Shown piece by piece: positions 25,601 to 32,862 of a stretch of 48,883 bases of DNA (positions are counted from its first letter, which is position 1; each line of letters begins with the position of its first letter). Location: contig JBDGQU010000097.1 in the NCBI GenBank assembly GCA_042218715.1, positions 1 to 48,883 of the forward strand. Reading direction: 5' to 3'. The notes beneath the pieces were generated by a model. It was not told the origin of the DNA, searched no databases, and saw only the letters and a program-made list of their open reading frames with translations. Position numbers and translations under genes: made by a program. Source of the DNA: JAGXLP01 sp042218715. Its GTDB lineage: Bacteria > Bipolaricaulota > Bipolaricaulia > M55B111.

Positions 25601-25959
25601 TGCTAAAACTAGAGCACATAGCTGACGAAAAGCTTCACGCCAGATCGACCGGACCCTACGCTCTGATAACCCAGCAGCCGCTGGGTGGAAAGGCTCAGTT
25701 TGGGGGGCAGAGATTTGGTGAGATGGAAGTTTGGGCTCTCGAGGCCTACGGGGCCGCGAGCACACTACAGGAGATGCTCACTCTTAAGTCCGACGATATT
25801 CAGGGCAGAACCAAGTTGTACAAAGCAATTCTCAAAAACGAGGAGATGCCCAAACCGGGAATCCCCGAATCGTTCAAAGTCCTGGTGCGGGAGCTGAGGA
25901 GCCTGGGTTTGAGCCCGAAAGCGCTTGATACAGAGGGTAATGAACTCAACCTCTCCTGA
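22627..25959 (+). CDS. rpoB: RNA polymerase beta subunit
   Basis: The 1110-aa beta subunit is complete, at the compact end of the family. Landmarks in order: PYLLKDQKESYERFLNEGLE (N-terminal), VSTTKMENYIKDLF, the rifampicin region SQFLEETNALAELTHKRRL, PSHYSRICPIETPEGQNIGL, EGYNYEDAIVVSERLV, KISIGDKLAGRHGNKGVIA, and the C-terminal YGAASTLQEMLTLKSDD. It starts with TTG at 22627, backed by a CTAGGAGGG ribosome site. Unusually, it is not followed by rpoC; a Nudix gene overlaps its 3' end instead. Confidence 0.98.
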   Translation: MRERKDYSSYGEAIEPPYLLKDQKESYERFLNEGLEEVFEEISPVEASSRTNFKLEFTSPKLGEVRGSVEDCADKDLTYDRPLRITARLFDEDDNPVMESELYVADIPVMTPKGTFLINGSENVLVNELARAPGVYITEERNNQFRAHILPDYGAWLELILDDNRQRLYANLDREAKVPITVFLRVLGMDREDMYSAYSFELDTVRERNLREYVGYKFAEDVVRDSEVLFEAGETLREKDIEVIIKEATNESLSFLNEYIGNTLDRDDFETKEEAVRFIYGKLRPTGRVSTTKMENYIKDLFFDEENYLLSEVGRFKANSKLGLDKDTLALTPDDILNSLDLLLQVPGNPSLLDEKDHLANKVVNLPGQAARSAFERGLNRVIRTTEDKLSKFSLDDEDTLRDLVPTRPIQSSVNQFFYTGRFSQFLEETNALAELTHKRRLNALGGGLSQRRAKLEVRDVHPSHYSRICPIETPEGQNIGLITSLANYARVNEYGFLEAPYRKVEDGKVTGEIEYLMAGEEEQFKIAPSTTKIDDDGNLTEDRVEIRTGKENLRMGRPEEVDYVGVSPKAIVGTSASLIPFLEHDDANRALMGANMQRQAVPISNPEAPRVGTGMEEKAAKDSGMLVLADKPGEVTYVDADEIKVKNGDGSEKTYRLKTFTRSNQDTLVHQRPLVSPGDEVEKGDVLADGSTSEEGELALGRNLRVGFMPFEGYNYEDAIVVSERLVKDDMLDSIHIEEFEVKAEETKLGPEEITADIPNISKEDLKNLDSRGIIREGTEVETGDVLVGKITPKGESEPSPEEKIFRSIFGEQARNVKDSSLKLPPTAGKGKVIRVKKFSREKGHELDTGVNELVKVYVATKKKISIGDKLAGRHGNKGVIAKILPEEDMPFMPDGTPLDVLLNPLGVPSRMNLGQVFETHLGWLSSLKDEHVNTPVFDGAKEEEILQELDEEQTEHDLDEGANEDGKVVLRDGRTGEPFDKPITVGHMYLLKLEHIADEKLHARSTGPYALITQQPLGGKAQFGGQRFGEMEVWALEAYGAASTLQEMLTLKSDDIQGRTKLYKAILKNEEMPKPGIPESFKVLVRELRSLGLSPKALDTEGNELNLS

Positions 25960-26404
25960 GGCGGAGGGATTCAATAAGGAAGTATCCGCAGGTATAATAA
26001 CCAGTAGAGTTATAGCTGGCGAGAGGGAATATCTCCTGCTAAAACACGCGAACGGGGGGCACTGGAGTTTCCCCAAAGGTCACGTGGAAGGAGATGAAAA
26101 ACCGAAAGAAGCAGCAATTAGGGAGCTATCGGAAGAAACGGATTTAACGATCAAGAAGTTCGTGCCCGATTTTACCAGGCAAATAAGCTATAGCTTTGAA
26201 AGGTCCGGCCGGGCAATTTTCAAGACGGTTATTTATTTTTTGGGGATTGTCTCTTCGGAAGCTCAGGTAAAACTTTCACCGGAACATCTGGATTTTCTTT
26301 GGTGCAGGTATCCCGAAGCCCGAAAAAGAGTGACCTACGAAAACGACAGGGAGTTATTGGACCGGGCTGAGGAGGAGTTCGAGAAACCGGGACGGCTAGA
26401 ATGA
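25940..26404 (+). CDS. Nudix hydrolase
   Basis: This small cytosolic hydrolase (154 aa from the ATG at 25940) probably acts on nucleoside diphosphates linked to another group. The Nudix box spans GHVEGDEKPKEAAIREL and SEETDL. It deviates from the consensus only near the end, where D replaces the usual G of ExEExGU. The overall style (HANGGHWSFPKGHVEGDEKP, then LDFLWCRYPEARKRV) suggests a diadenosine-tetraphosphatase-like type. The frame also allows a TTG start at 25925. The gene overlaps the end of rpoB by about 20 bases and overlaps the next start (ATGA), so it is co-translated with both. Confidence 0.88.
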   Translation: MNSTSPEAEGFNKEVSAGIITSRVIAGEREYLLLKHANGGHWSFPKGHVEGDEKPKEAAIRELSEETDLTIKKFVPDFTRQISYSFERSGRAIFKTVIYFLGIVSSEAQVKLSPEHLDFLWCRYPEARKRVTYENDRELLDRAEEEFEKPGRLE

Positions 26405-27279
26405 CGGTAGATCTTCCCCCCGATATTACTCTTATTCCCAACGGCGTATTTGGCCTCGAGAAATACGGGGCGACCTATCTGATCGGGGGAGAAGAATTGA
26501 TCCTGGTCGACCCGGGAACTTCGGATTCCGTGCCTCGGGTTCTCGACTGGTTCGAGAAAAGCCCATTCCAGTTATCCCGGATAAGTAGTATCCTTCTGAC
26601 GCACATCCACCTGGATCACGCTGGTGCAGTGGGACATTTGGCAAATGAGTTGACCGATATAAAAGTTTACGTTCACAGCGGGGGAGCGCCACATCTCGTG
26701 GACCCCTCGGAGCTACTGGCCAGTGTAAAGGAAGCCACAGGTGCCCGGTTCTCCCAGTACGGGACTCTTAAATCGATAGGTGAAGAGAGGATAGTGTCAC
26801 TGGATGATCGGACTACTCTAAATCTAGGTTCAAGAGAATTACTTGCCCTACCAACTCCGGGACACGCTCCCCACCATATAGCTTATAAGGACCGGAAAAC
26901 GGGAGCAGTTTTTACCGGTGATAGTGCGGGGTTGTACCTTGACGGTAAACTAATACCCGCGACACCTCCCCCTTCGTTCGATCTTGAGAAGAACCTGACC
27001 AGTCTTGAAAAAGTCAAAGGATCGTCTCCTTCTATACTACTTTACTCCCACTTCGGCCCCGGGAAAGACCCCGCTAACTTGCTCGGTGAGTACGGACGAA
27101 TACTCCGGGAATGGGTGGATTTGATTTCGACTCTGAATAGTCGTTACGGAAAGGAAGAAAAAGTATATACCGAGGTTTTGAAGCGAAAAAAAGACTGGTT
27201 GAGAGCTGGAATTACGGAGGAAGAACTGAACATGAGCGTAAGAGGTGTCCGGAAGTATCTTTCCTGGAAGGGAAGTTGA
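26401..27279 (+). CDS. Metallo-beta-lactamase-fold hydrolase
   Basis: This 292-aa cytosolic enzyme of the MBL fold is probably a thioester hydrolase or similar. Metal-ligand motifs are LTHIHLDHAG (HxHxDH), the later HAPHHIAY (third His region), FTGDSAG (bridging Asp) and YSHFGPG (last His). The ATG overlaps the Nudix stop codon by four bases. The closest pattern is a hydroxyacylglutathione-hydrolase-like (GloB) subfamily, but the substrate is not determined. Confidence 0.88.
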   Translation: MTVDLPPDITLIPNGVFGLEKYGATYLIGGEELILVDPGTSDSVPRVLDWFEKSPFQLSRISSILLTHIHLDHAGAVGHLANELTDIKVYVHSGGAPHLVDPSELLASVKEATGARFSQYGTLKSIGEERIVSLDDRTTLNLGSRELLALPTPGHAPHHIAYKDRKTGAVFTGDSAGLYLDGKLIPATPPPSFDLEKNLTSLEKVKGSSPSILLYSHFGPGKDPANLLGEYGRILREWVDLISTLNSRYGKEEKVYTEVLKRKKDWLRAGITEEELNMSVRGVRKYLSWKGS

Positions 27280-27286
27280 GCCCCTG

Positions 27287-29428
27287 GTGAACACGACTGC
27301 CCGGAATTACGCAGAAGTTGCGGTTTTTCGCCCCATTCGATCGACTTTTGAATACTTCGTCCCCGATCAACTGAGGGAAAACGTTACCGTGGGATCTATA
27401 TGTAGGTTACCTTTTAGAGGGGAAAGCGTTCGGGGCGTGGTACTCGGACTAAGAGAAGAACCGGACTACGAAGGCGAACAAAAGAAAGTTAGCGAAGTTA
27501 TTTCCGATCGTTCCCTCCCGCCGCCGATTATTGAGCTGGCCCGGTGGCTATCCTACACCACGCTTACCCCTTTGGGTCAGGTATTCAACCGTCTGGTACC
27601 TGGAGATCTCTCCGTTCGACCCAGGACCGAAGACCGGGTGGAGTTGAAAACCACCTTTGCCCAGGTCCGAGACTTTATCGAACGCCGAGAAAGACAGTCA
27701 CCGAAACAGGTCGAGCTACTGGAATACCTGCTGGGACTGGATGAACCCATCGAGAAGAACGATCTCCTTCAACGGGCGAACAGTTCCAGATCCCCCCTCG
27801 ATGCGTTAAGGAAAAAAGAAATGGTAGAAATATCGTCAGTGCCTGAAATCGAAGCTCGGAAAGTTACACGGGATACAAAGCTTGACTCCCAATGGAAGAT
27901 AGATAGAGAATATTCGGATGAACAGAAGTTGGAATGCGGTGGTTACTCTCAGTACGCGGTTAACGGGACGGCTGGTTGCAGGTTAAATACCTACCTAAAA
28001 GCGGTTCGGGATCTTGTTCGGAAGGGCACGGTTTTGATGCTGGCTCCTAACGTGATGCGAGCTGAGGAACTAACGAGACTGATCGGGAGCGAGCTCGATG
28101 TTATTGCTCTGTCTTATCATAGCGACCTTACGGGTGGAGAGATCTCCTCGAGGTGGAATCTAGCACTTGCCGGCGAGGTGGACGTATTTGTCGGGGTGCT
28201 TAGTGCGATTTACCTTCCTGTCCCGTCCCTGGGGGGAATAGTGGTTGAAGGAGACGGAGAGAGGAACTACGAGTTGACAGAGCAGGACCCAAAGGGCAAT
28301 TTGATTGAAACCGCCCGTAAGCGGGCCGAACTGGAAGAGGTGCCGGTAGTCATAGGGGGAACAGGTCCGTCTCTCCAATCGTATTACCGAATGAAAGAAG
28401 GGGAAATGGAGGATCTAGATGGGAATTTTCCGGAAGGGTTCCAGGGATCGGTTAGCCTGTCGCGCGGTTCTTCCGGAGATAGAGCTTTGAGTTCAGGGTT
28501 GGTTGGTGCGCTGAGAAGAAATTACGAACAGGGAGATTCTGCCTTGATCGTCGGCGGTAGAGCCGGACTCTCCGGCGCGGCGGTTTGTGAGGAATGTGGT
28601 GAGGTGGTTCGCTGTTCGGACTGTGAAGTACCGTTGATCTTCACGGGATCGGGTAACTACGGGATATGTCCTTACTGTGGTTCGAAACATAATCTACTGG
28701 TTTGTGACAGTTGTGGGAGCGACGGACTAAAGTTTATCGGGTCCGGGCTCGAAAAAGCGGAAGCGGAAGTTCGTTCCCTTCTCCCCAAAGCGGAAGTTCG
28801 AAGGTTTGACTACAGAGAAGAAACGTGGGAAGATTTCCTAAGCCTTTCTACCGGTGTTCTGAATGGGGAGATAGATGTTCTCCTAGGTACTTCCATTTTG
28901 GAAAGCCTTTATTTTCAGAACAGCTTTTCTCTGGTTGGATTGCTGGACCTCGATCTGGTGACTAACCGTCCAACCTATCGGTCGACGGAATTACTCGCGC
29001 AGAGAATCCTGGCCGGTGTTGACCTGGTTGAAAACTCAGGTAAACTATTTATTCAGACCCGGGGGGAGCTCGGGGGGCCGTGGGGCTATATTACCGCCGG
29101 TGATTGGGTCGGCCTGTACGAGAGTGAGTTGGAGTCCCGGAGTAGACTGGGTTATCCTCCTCACCGTGACCTAATTAAGGTGGAAGTCGAGCGAAATAAC
29201 GAGGAAGGAGCGAGGAGAGTTGCTTCTGAGTTAGCGGAAGAGTTGTCTTCCGCTGAGGGGGACCACGAATTACTGGGACCGTCCGGCAATAGGTTTGAAA
29301 AAAGAAAAGGTCATTATCGGTACGATTTGATTGTCAAAACAAGAGAAGTAGAGGACTTTTTTGCCCTGGTTCACTCGCTCGTATCACGTAAAGATTACGG
29401 AGAGGTCAGGTTAAATCCGTTTGGGTAA
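27287..29428 (+). CDS. priA: PriA-like primosomal protein N' with degenerate helicase motifs
   Basis: PriA restarts collapsed replication forks. This 713-aa protein (GTG at 27287, seven bases after the previous stop) has the N-terminal DNA-binding part (AEVAVFRPIRSTFEYFVPD), the zinc region with four CxxC-type pairs (CEECGEVVRCSDCEVP, then CPYCGS, CDSCGSDGLKFIGSG), and the C-terminal YPPHRDLIKVEVE segment. The helicase motifs, however, are lost. The P-loop position reads NGTAGCRLNTYL instead of a GxTGSGKT, the DEEH box is replaced by VEGDGE, and the last motif (usually GRAGR) reads GVDLVENSG. It probably cannot hydrolyse ATP and may load DnaB passively, as proposed for actinobacterial PriA. 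Confidence 0.88.
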   Translation: MNTTARNYAEVAVFRPIRSTFEYFVPDQLRENVTVGSICRLPFRGESVRGVVLGLREEPDYEGEQKKVSEVISDRSLPPPIIELARWLSYTTLTPLGQVFNRLVPGDLSVRPRTEDRVELKTTFAQVRDFIERRERQSPKQVELLEYLLGLDEPIEKNDLLQRANSSRSPLDALRKKEMVEISSVPEIEARKVTRDTKLDSQWKIDREYSDEQKLECGGYSQYAVNGTAGCRLNTYLKAVRDLVRKGTVLMLAPNVMRAEELTRLIGSELDVIALSYHSDLTGGEISSRWNLALAGEVDVFVGVLSAIYLPVPSLGGIVVEGDGERNYELTEQDPKGNLIETARKRAELEEVPVVIGGTGPSLQSYYRMKEGEMEDLDGNFPEGFQGSVSLSRGSSGDRALSSGLVGALRRNYEQGDSALIVGGRAGLSGAAVCEECGEVVRCSDCEVPLIFTGSGNYGICPYCGSKHNLLVCDSCGSDGLKFIGSGLEKAEAEVRSLLPKAEVRRFDYREETWEDFLSLSTGVLNGEIDVLLGTSILESLYFQNSFSLVGLLDLDLVTNRPTYRSTELLAQRILAGVDLVENSGKLFIQTRGELGGPWGYITAGDWVGLYESELESRSRLGYPPHRDLIKVEVERNNEEGARRVASELAEELSSAEGDHELLGPSGNRFEKRKGHYRYDLIVKTREVEDFFALVHSLVSRKDYGEVRLNPFG

Positions 29429-29587
29429 CCTTAGTTGCATGGGCGACGATAAATTGATTAGCATTAACTCGCCTTCCGATATTTGTATTTGAGGCAGTAG
29501 TTTAGTGCGGAACTTTTTCTCAAGCAATGTTAGGATGATCCCGGAAATTTAGGATTAAATTTGGACCTTGTCCACCTGGAGAGATAA

Positions 29588-31900
29588 ATGAAACCGGTTA
29601 AGCCAAATCAGCGGGTTACACTGGCGGTTATCTTTGTAATATTTACCGTCAGTCTATTTTCTCCTCTCGCCTTTCCCGGTGAAACCTATTCTCGATCGAA
29701 GAAAATCGATCCGTTACTGAATTATTTAATTGAGAGGAATCGGCGACTAAAACAGCAAGGAAAAGAAGGAATCGATCTCGGAGCGTTGGCGGGTTCCCTG
29801 GAAGTTTACGAGGGCGAAAGTCTTAAGGGGAGAGCGGTGAGCGTGGAAGGATCGGTTAAACGAGGGGCCGCCAGGAAAACGATAGGATTGGACTTTCGCC
29901 CCGGGGCAAAGCTGGGAATACTCGTGAAGTTCAAAAAGTCTACGTCCTTCGTTAACAAGCCAGAAGTAACGCTCAACTCACGGGTCGGCACCATTGCTAC
30001 CGGCCTGGGCAGTTTGGAAGGTATATCCGCTCTAGCAGCTGATCCGGAAGTGAAATACGTTGCGCCTTCAAAACCTGTTAGGCCGTTATTAAATAAGAGT
30101 TTGACTCTGATAGGAGCGGACACTTTACATACTACCCAACCTGTCGATAGGGGGGAAGGAATTTTGATTGGTGTAGTGGATTCGGGCATCGATTACGATC
30201 ATTTGGACTTTCGGGTTGATAGCGATCCTTCCCTGCCCGGGGAAGAGACCTCTCGTATATCGTTTATTTGGGATCAGACCGATAACTATTCCAGTCCCCC
30301 TCCCGGTTACGCTTATGGAACGGAATACACGAACTATGAAATAGAACAAGATATAAGAGCCAATACAGGACCGTCTGCTGGTAGCGTTAGAGAAAAGGAC
30401 GTTGTCGGTCATGGGACTCACGTAGCGGGTATAGCTGCGGGCGATGGTTCCTCCTCGAACTCGGGTTACGTAGGCATGGCCCCCGCAGCATCCCTCGTAG
30501 CAGTAAAGACCAACTTTTCTACCAGTTCTATAATTGACGGCGTGAGTTATATTGTCAGTAAAGCGAACGATCTCGGAAAGTCAGCGGTAGTGACCAACTT
30601 GTCTCTCGGAACCCAGTTGGGCCCTCATGACGGCACTTCCCTGTTCGAATCCGCGCTGAATGATTTAGTTTCGAAAGATCATTTAATCACCGTATCAGCC
30701 GGAAATTCAGGGGACAAAAAAATTCATCACGGTCACAAATTTGCGCAGGGTGAGGAACGAACTTTTGAGGTCTCCTTGCCCGGGTACGCTCCTCTGGCCG
30801 ATACCGCTGACTACTTGACGCTGGACGGTTACTACGACTATTCGGGAAATATATCAGTCCGGATCCAGGGCCCCAGCGGTGATGGGACGGAATCAGTCAG
30901 TCGGGGCGAGTCGGGTTCCTACGATTTGGCTGGTGGGTCGGTGTTTATTTCAAATGGGCCCTCCAACGTGAACGATGACAACGAAATTTTCGTGAGGATA
31001 GGGGACATTGCCGGGAGTAGTCCACCTGATCCGGGAGATTGGACGATTAGAGTGAAGGCAATAACCGGAGCAAGGCTGGATATCTGGGTCGCAGATAATT
31101 TACTTGGCGGGTCCTACAGATCGCTGGAATTTACTAACGGGAATACGAAAATGACTATCGCCGAACCGGGAAACGCGGAGAAACTATTGACGGTTGGTTC
31201 GTTTAACAGTAGGAACAGCTGGGGAAGTTATTCCATCGCTGGGTACCCGATAGGTGAATTAAGTGATTTTAGCAGTAACGGCCCGACAAGGGACGGTAGG
31301 GTTAAACCGGATATCGTCGCTCCGGGAGCCTGGGTTGTATCTACTCTTTCCGAATCCGCCACTGTCCAGGACTATCTAAAGGTGGCGGACGGGAAACACT
31401 GGGCCCTGGCCGGGACCAGTATGTCAGCTCCCCACGCGGCCGGAGCTGGCGCCCTGATCTGGCGGGCTTCTTCCGAATTAACTTCGGGGGAAGTATCCGA
31501 ATTGCTAGAGCAGACGGCGGACGACGGGAACTACATGGTTCCGAACGATAGCAGGGGTTGGGGGAAACTAAATGCCAAAGCGGGGGTTTACGGTTCCGGT
31601 ATGCAGGTTGAGGAAATTAATCAGGAACTCTGGGTCCGCGCGACCCCTAATCCTGCCGAGGATTACGTAGACTTTTTCTTCCGTCACCCCGAGAATCCTG
31701 AAAATTTGAAGATTCAGATCTATAACGTTCTGGGGAAACCGGTTAAAACAATAACGGGAGACAAATTAGAGGGTAGCTTCAAGTACAGATGGGATTTGAA
31801 TAACGACAGGGGAATTCCTCTTGCGAACGGGTTGTACGTTTACTTAATTAGGACCAGTAATTCCAGGTCGGATTTAAGCCGTCTTGTTATAAGAAGATGA
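29588..31900 (+). CDS. Secreted subtilisin-like serine protease (S8) with C-terminal sorting-type domain
   Basis: This exported protease has 770 aa. A signal peptide (about residues 1-34) has the hydrophobic core VTLAVIFVIFTVSLFSPLAF. The S8 triad is complete: D198 in VVDSGIDYDH, H275 in VGHGTHVAG, S611 in AGTSMSAPH, plus the oxyanion Asn373 in AGNSGD. An inserted beta domain of about 200 residues lies between Asn and Ser. The last 90 residues (ATPNPAEDYVDFFF, IQIYNVLGKPV, NGLYVYLIRTS) form an Ig-like domain resembling FlgD-Ig or a T9SS sorting domain. Its stop overlaps an ATG of the PorV-like frame, so it is probably secreted together with that partner. Confidence 0.93.
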   Translation: MKPVKPNQRVTLAVIFVIFTVSLFSPLAFPGETYSRSKKIDPLLNYLIERNRRLKQQGKEGIDLGALAGSLEVYEGESLKGRAVSVEGSVKRGAARKTIGLDFRPGAKLGILVKFKKSTSFVNKPEVTLNSRVGTIATGLGSLEGISALAADPEVKYVAPSKPVRPLLNKSLTLIGADTLHTTQPVDRGEGILIGVVDSGIDYDHLDFRVDSDPSLPGEETSRISFIWDQTDNYSSPPPGYAYGTEYTNYEIEQDIRANTGPSAGSVREKDVVGHGTHVAGIAAGDGSSSNSGYVGMAPAASLVAVKTNFSTSSIIDGVSYIVSKANDLGKSAVVTNLSLGTQLGPHDGTSLFESALNDLVSKDHLITVSAGNSGDKKIHHGHKFAQGEERTFEVSLPGYAPLADTADYLTLDGYYDYSGNISVRIQGPSGDGTESVSRGESGSYDLAGGSVFISNGPSNVNDDNEIFVRIGDIAGSSPPDPGDWTIRVKAITGARLDIWVADNLLGGSYRSLEFTNGNTKMTIAEPGNAEKLLTVGSFNSRNSWGSYSIAGYPIGELSDFSSNGPTRDGRVKPDIVAPGAWVVSTLSESATVQDYLKVADGKHWALAGTSMSAPHAAGAGALIWRASSELTSGEVSELLEQTADDGNYMVPNDSRGWGKLNAKAGVYGSGMQVEEINQELWVRATPNPAEDYVDFFFRHPENPENLKIQIYNVLGKPVKTITGDKLEGSFKYRWDLNNDRGIPLANGLYVYLIRTSNSRSDLSRLVIRR

Positions 31901-31920
31901 ACGGGAAAAAGGGAGCGGAT

Positions 31921-32847
31921 ATGAAATCGAGAAATAGGTTGCTTTTGACGGTTATATTTTTTGCTGCAGTATTGATCCTGGCATCCGGGACTGTGCAGGG
32001 TCAGGAGGAGTACAGTAATGCCGGGGCATTGTTGGATCTCGGGCAGGGTGCGAGGCCGATGGGGATGGGTGGGGCCTTTGTGGGATTGGCTGACGACGAA
32101 AACGCGGTTTACTATAACCCCGCGGGGCTAGCCAATTTGAGCGATTTCGGGGTTACTACCCTCTGGAGCCCTCAGTTTGGTTTCCTAGATTACGGCGGGG
32201 TGGGGGTAGTTGGTAAATACGTCGGGTTTAGTTCTTCGGTCCTCTTTTCGGGTTCGATAGCAGTTCCCAATGAATTCGGAGTCGATACGGGAACCAGTTT
32301 CAGCTATTTCAGTGGCCACGGGGTCCTTGGTTTTGGGTTCCCGGTATTGTCTCACCTGTCACTGGGGGGTAAGGTAAAGTATTATTACTCTCATCTTACC
32401 CTTGAATCCACTGATGACGGTTACGGATGGTCGGTAGATCCGGCAATTATGGCTAAAGGAGGTAACTTCGGTCTGGGAGTGACTGTCGAAAACGTCCTTA
32501 CCCGGGGGATCGTCTACGGTTCGGATTACAAAGAGCAACTGGAAAGGAAATTGCGAGCGGGAATTTCTTACAGTTCAAGAATAGATGAAAACATGAAGTT
32601 AAATCTATTGGCGGATATCGAGGCCCCTTTCGATTCGATAGGAACCACCGATTACGGGCTGGTTAAACCCCACCTGGGACTCGAACTCTGGCTGTCGAAT
32701 CTCGGCGTGAGAGCGGGGTATAACGGCAGAGCTTTTACCGTGGGGTCGAGTCTGGCTCTTTCCAACCTAAGAGTTGATTGGGCACTTTCCGCTTACATGT
32801 CCGGAATCACGGAGACCCATCGAGTCTCTTTAGTTTATAGATTTTAG
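31921..32847 (+). CDS. PorV/PorQ-family (UPF0164) outer-membrane protein
   Basis: This FadL-like beta-barrel protein has 308 aa from the ATG at 31921, which has AAAGGGAG five bases upstream; the frame also begins at 31897. It has a clean signal peptide (LLLTVIFFAAVLILASGTVQG) and the family's N-terminal motif GARPMGMGGAFVGLADDENA followed by VYYNPAGLAN. The rest shows alternating strands with a final THRVSLVYRF. PorV anchors the type IX secretion system in Bacteroidota; here it neighbours a protease with a C-terminal sorting-like domain and a large outer-membrane-type protein. Confidence 0.88.
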   Translation: MKSRNRLLLTVIFFAAVLILASGTVQGQEEYSNAGALLDLGQGARPMGMGGAFVGLADDENAVYYNPAGLANLSDFGVTTLWSPQFGFLDYGGVGVVGKYVGFSSSVLFSGSIAVPNEFGVDTGTSFSYFSGHGVLGFGFPVLSHLSLGGKVKYYYSHLTLESTDDGYGWSVDPAIMAKGGNFGLGVTVENVLTRGIVYGSDYKEQLERKLRAGISYSSRIDENMKLNLLADIEAPFDSIGTTDYGLVKPHLGLELWLSNLGVRAGYNGRAFTVGSSLALSNLRVDWALSAYMSGITETHRVSLVYRF

Positions 32848-32862
32848 TCTGGCGGATAATTT

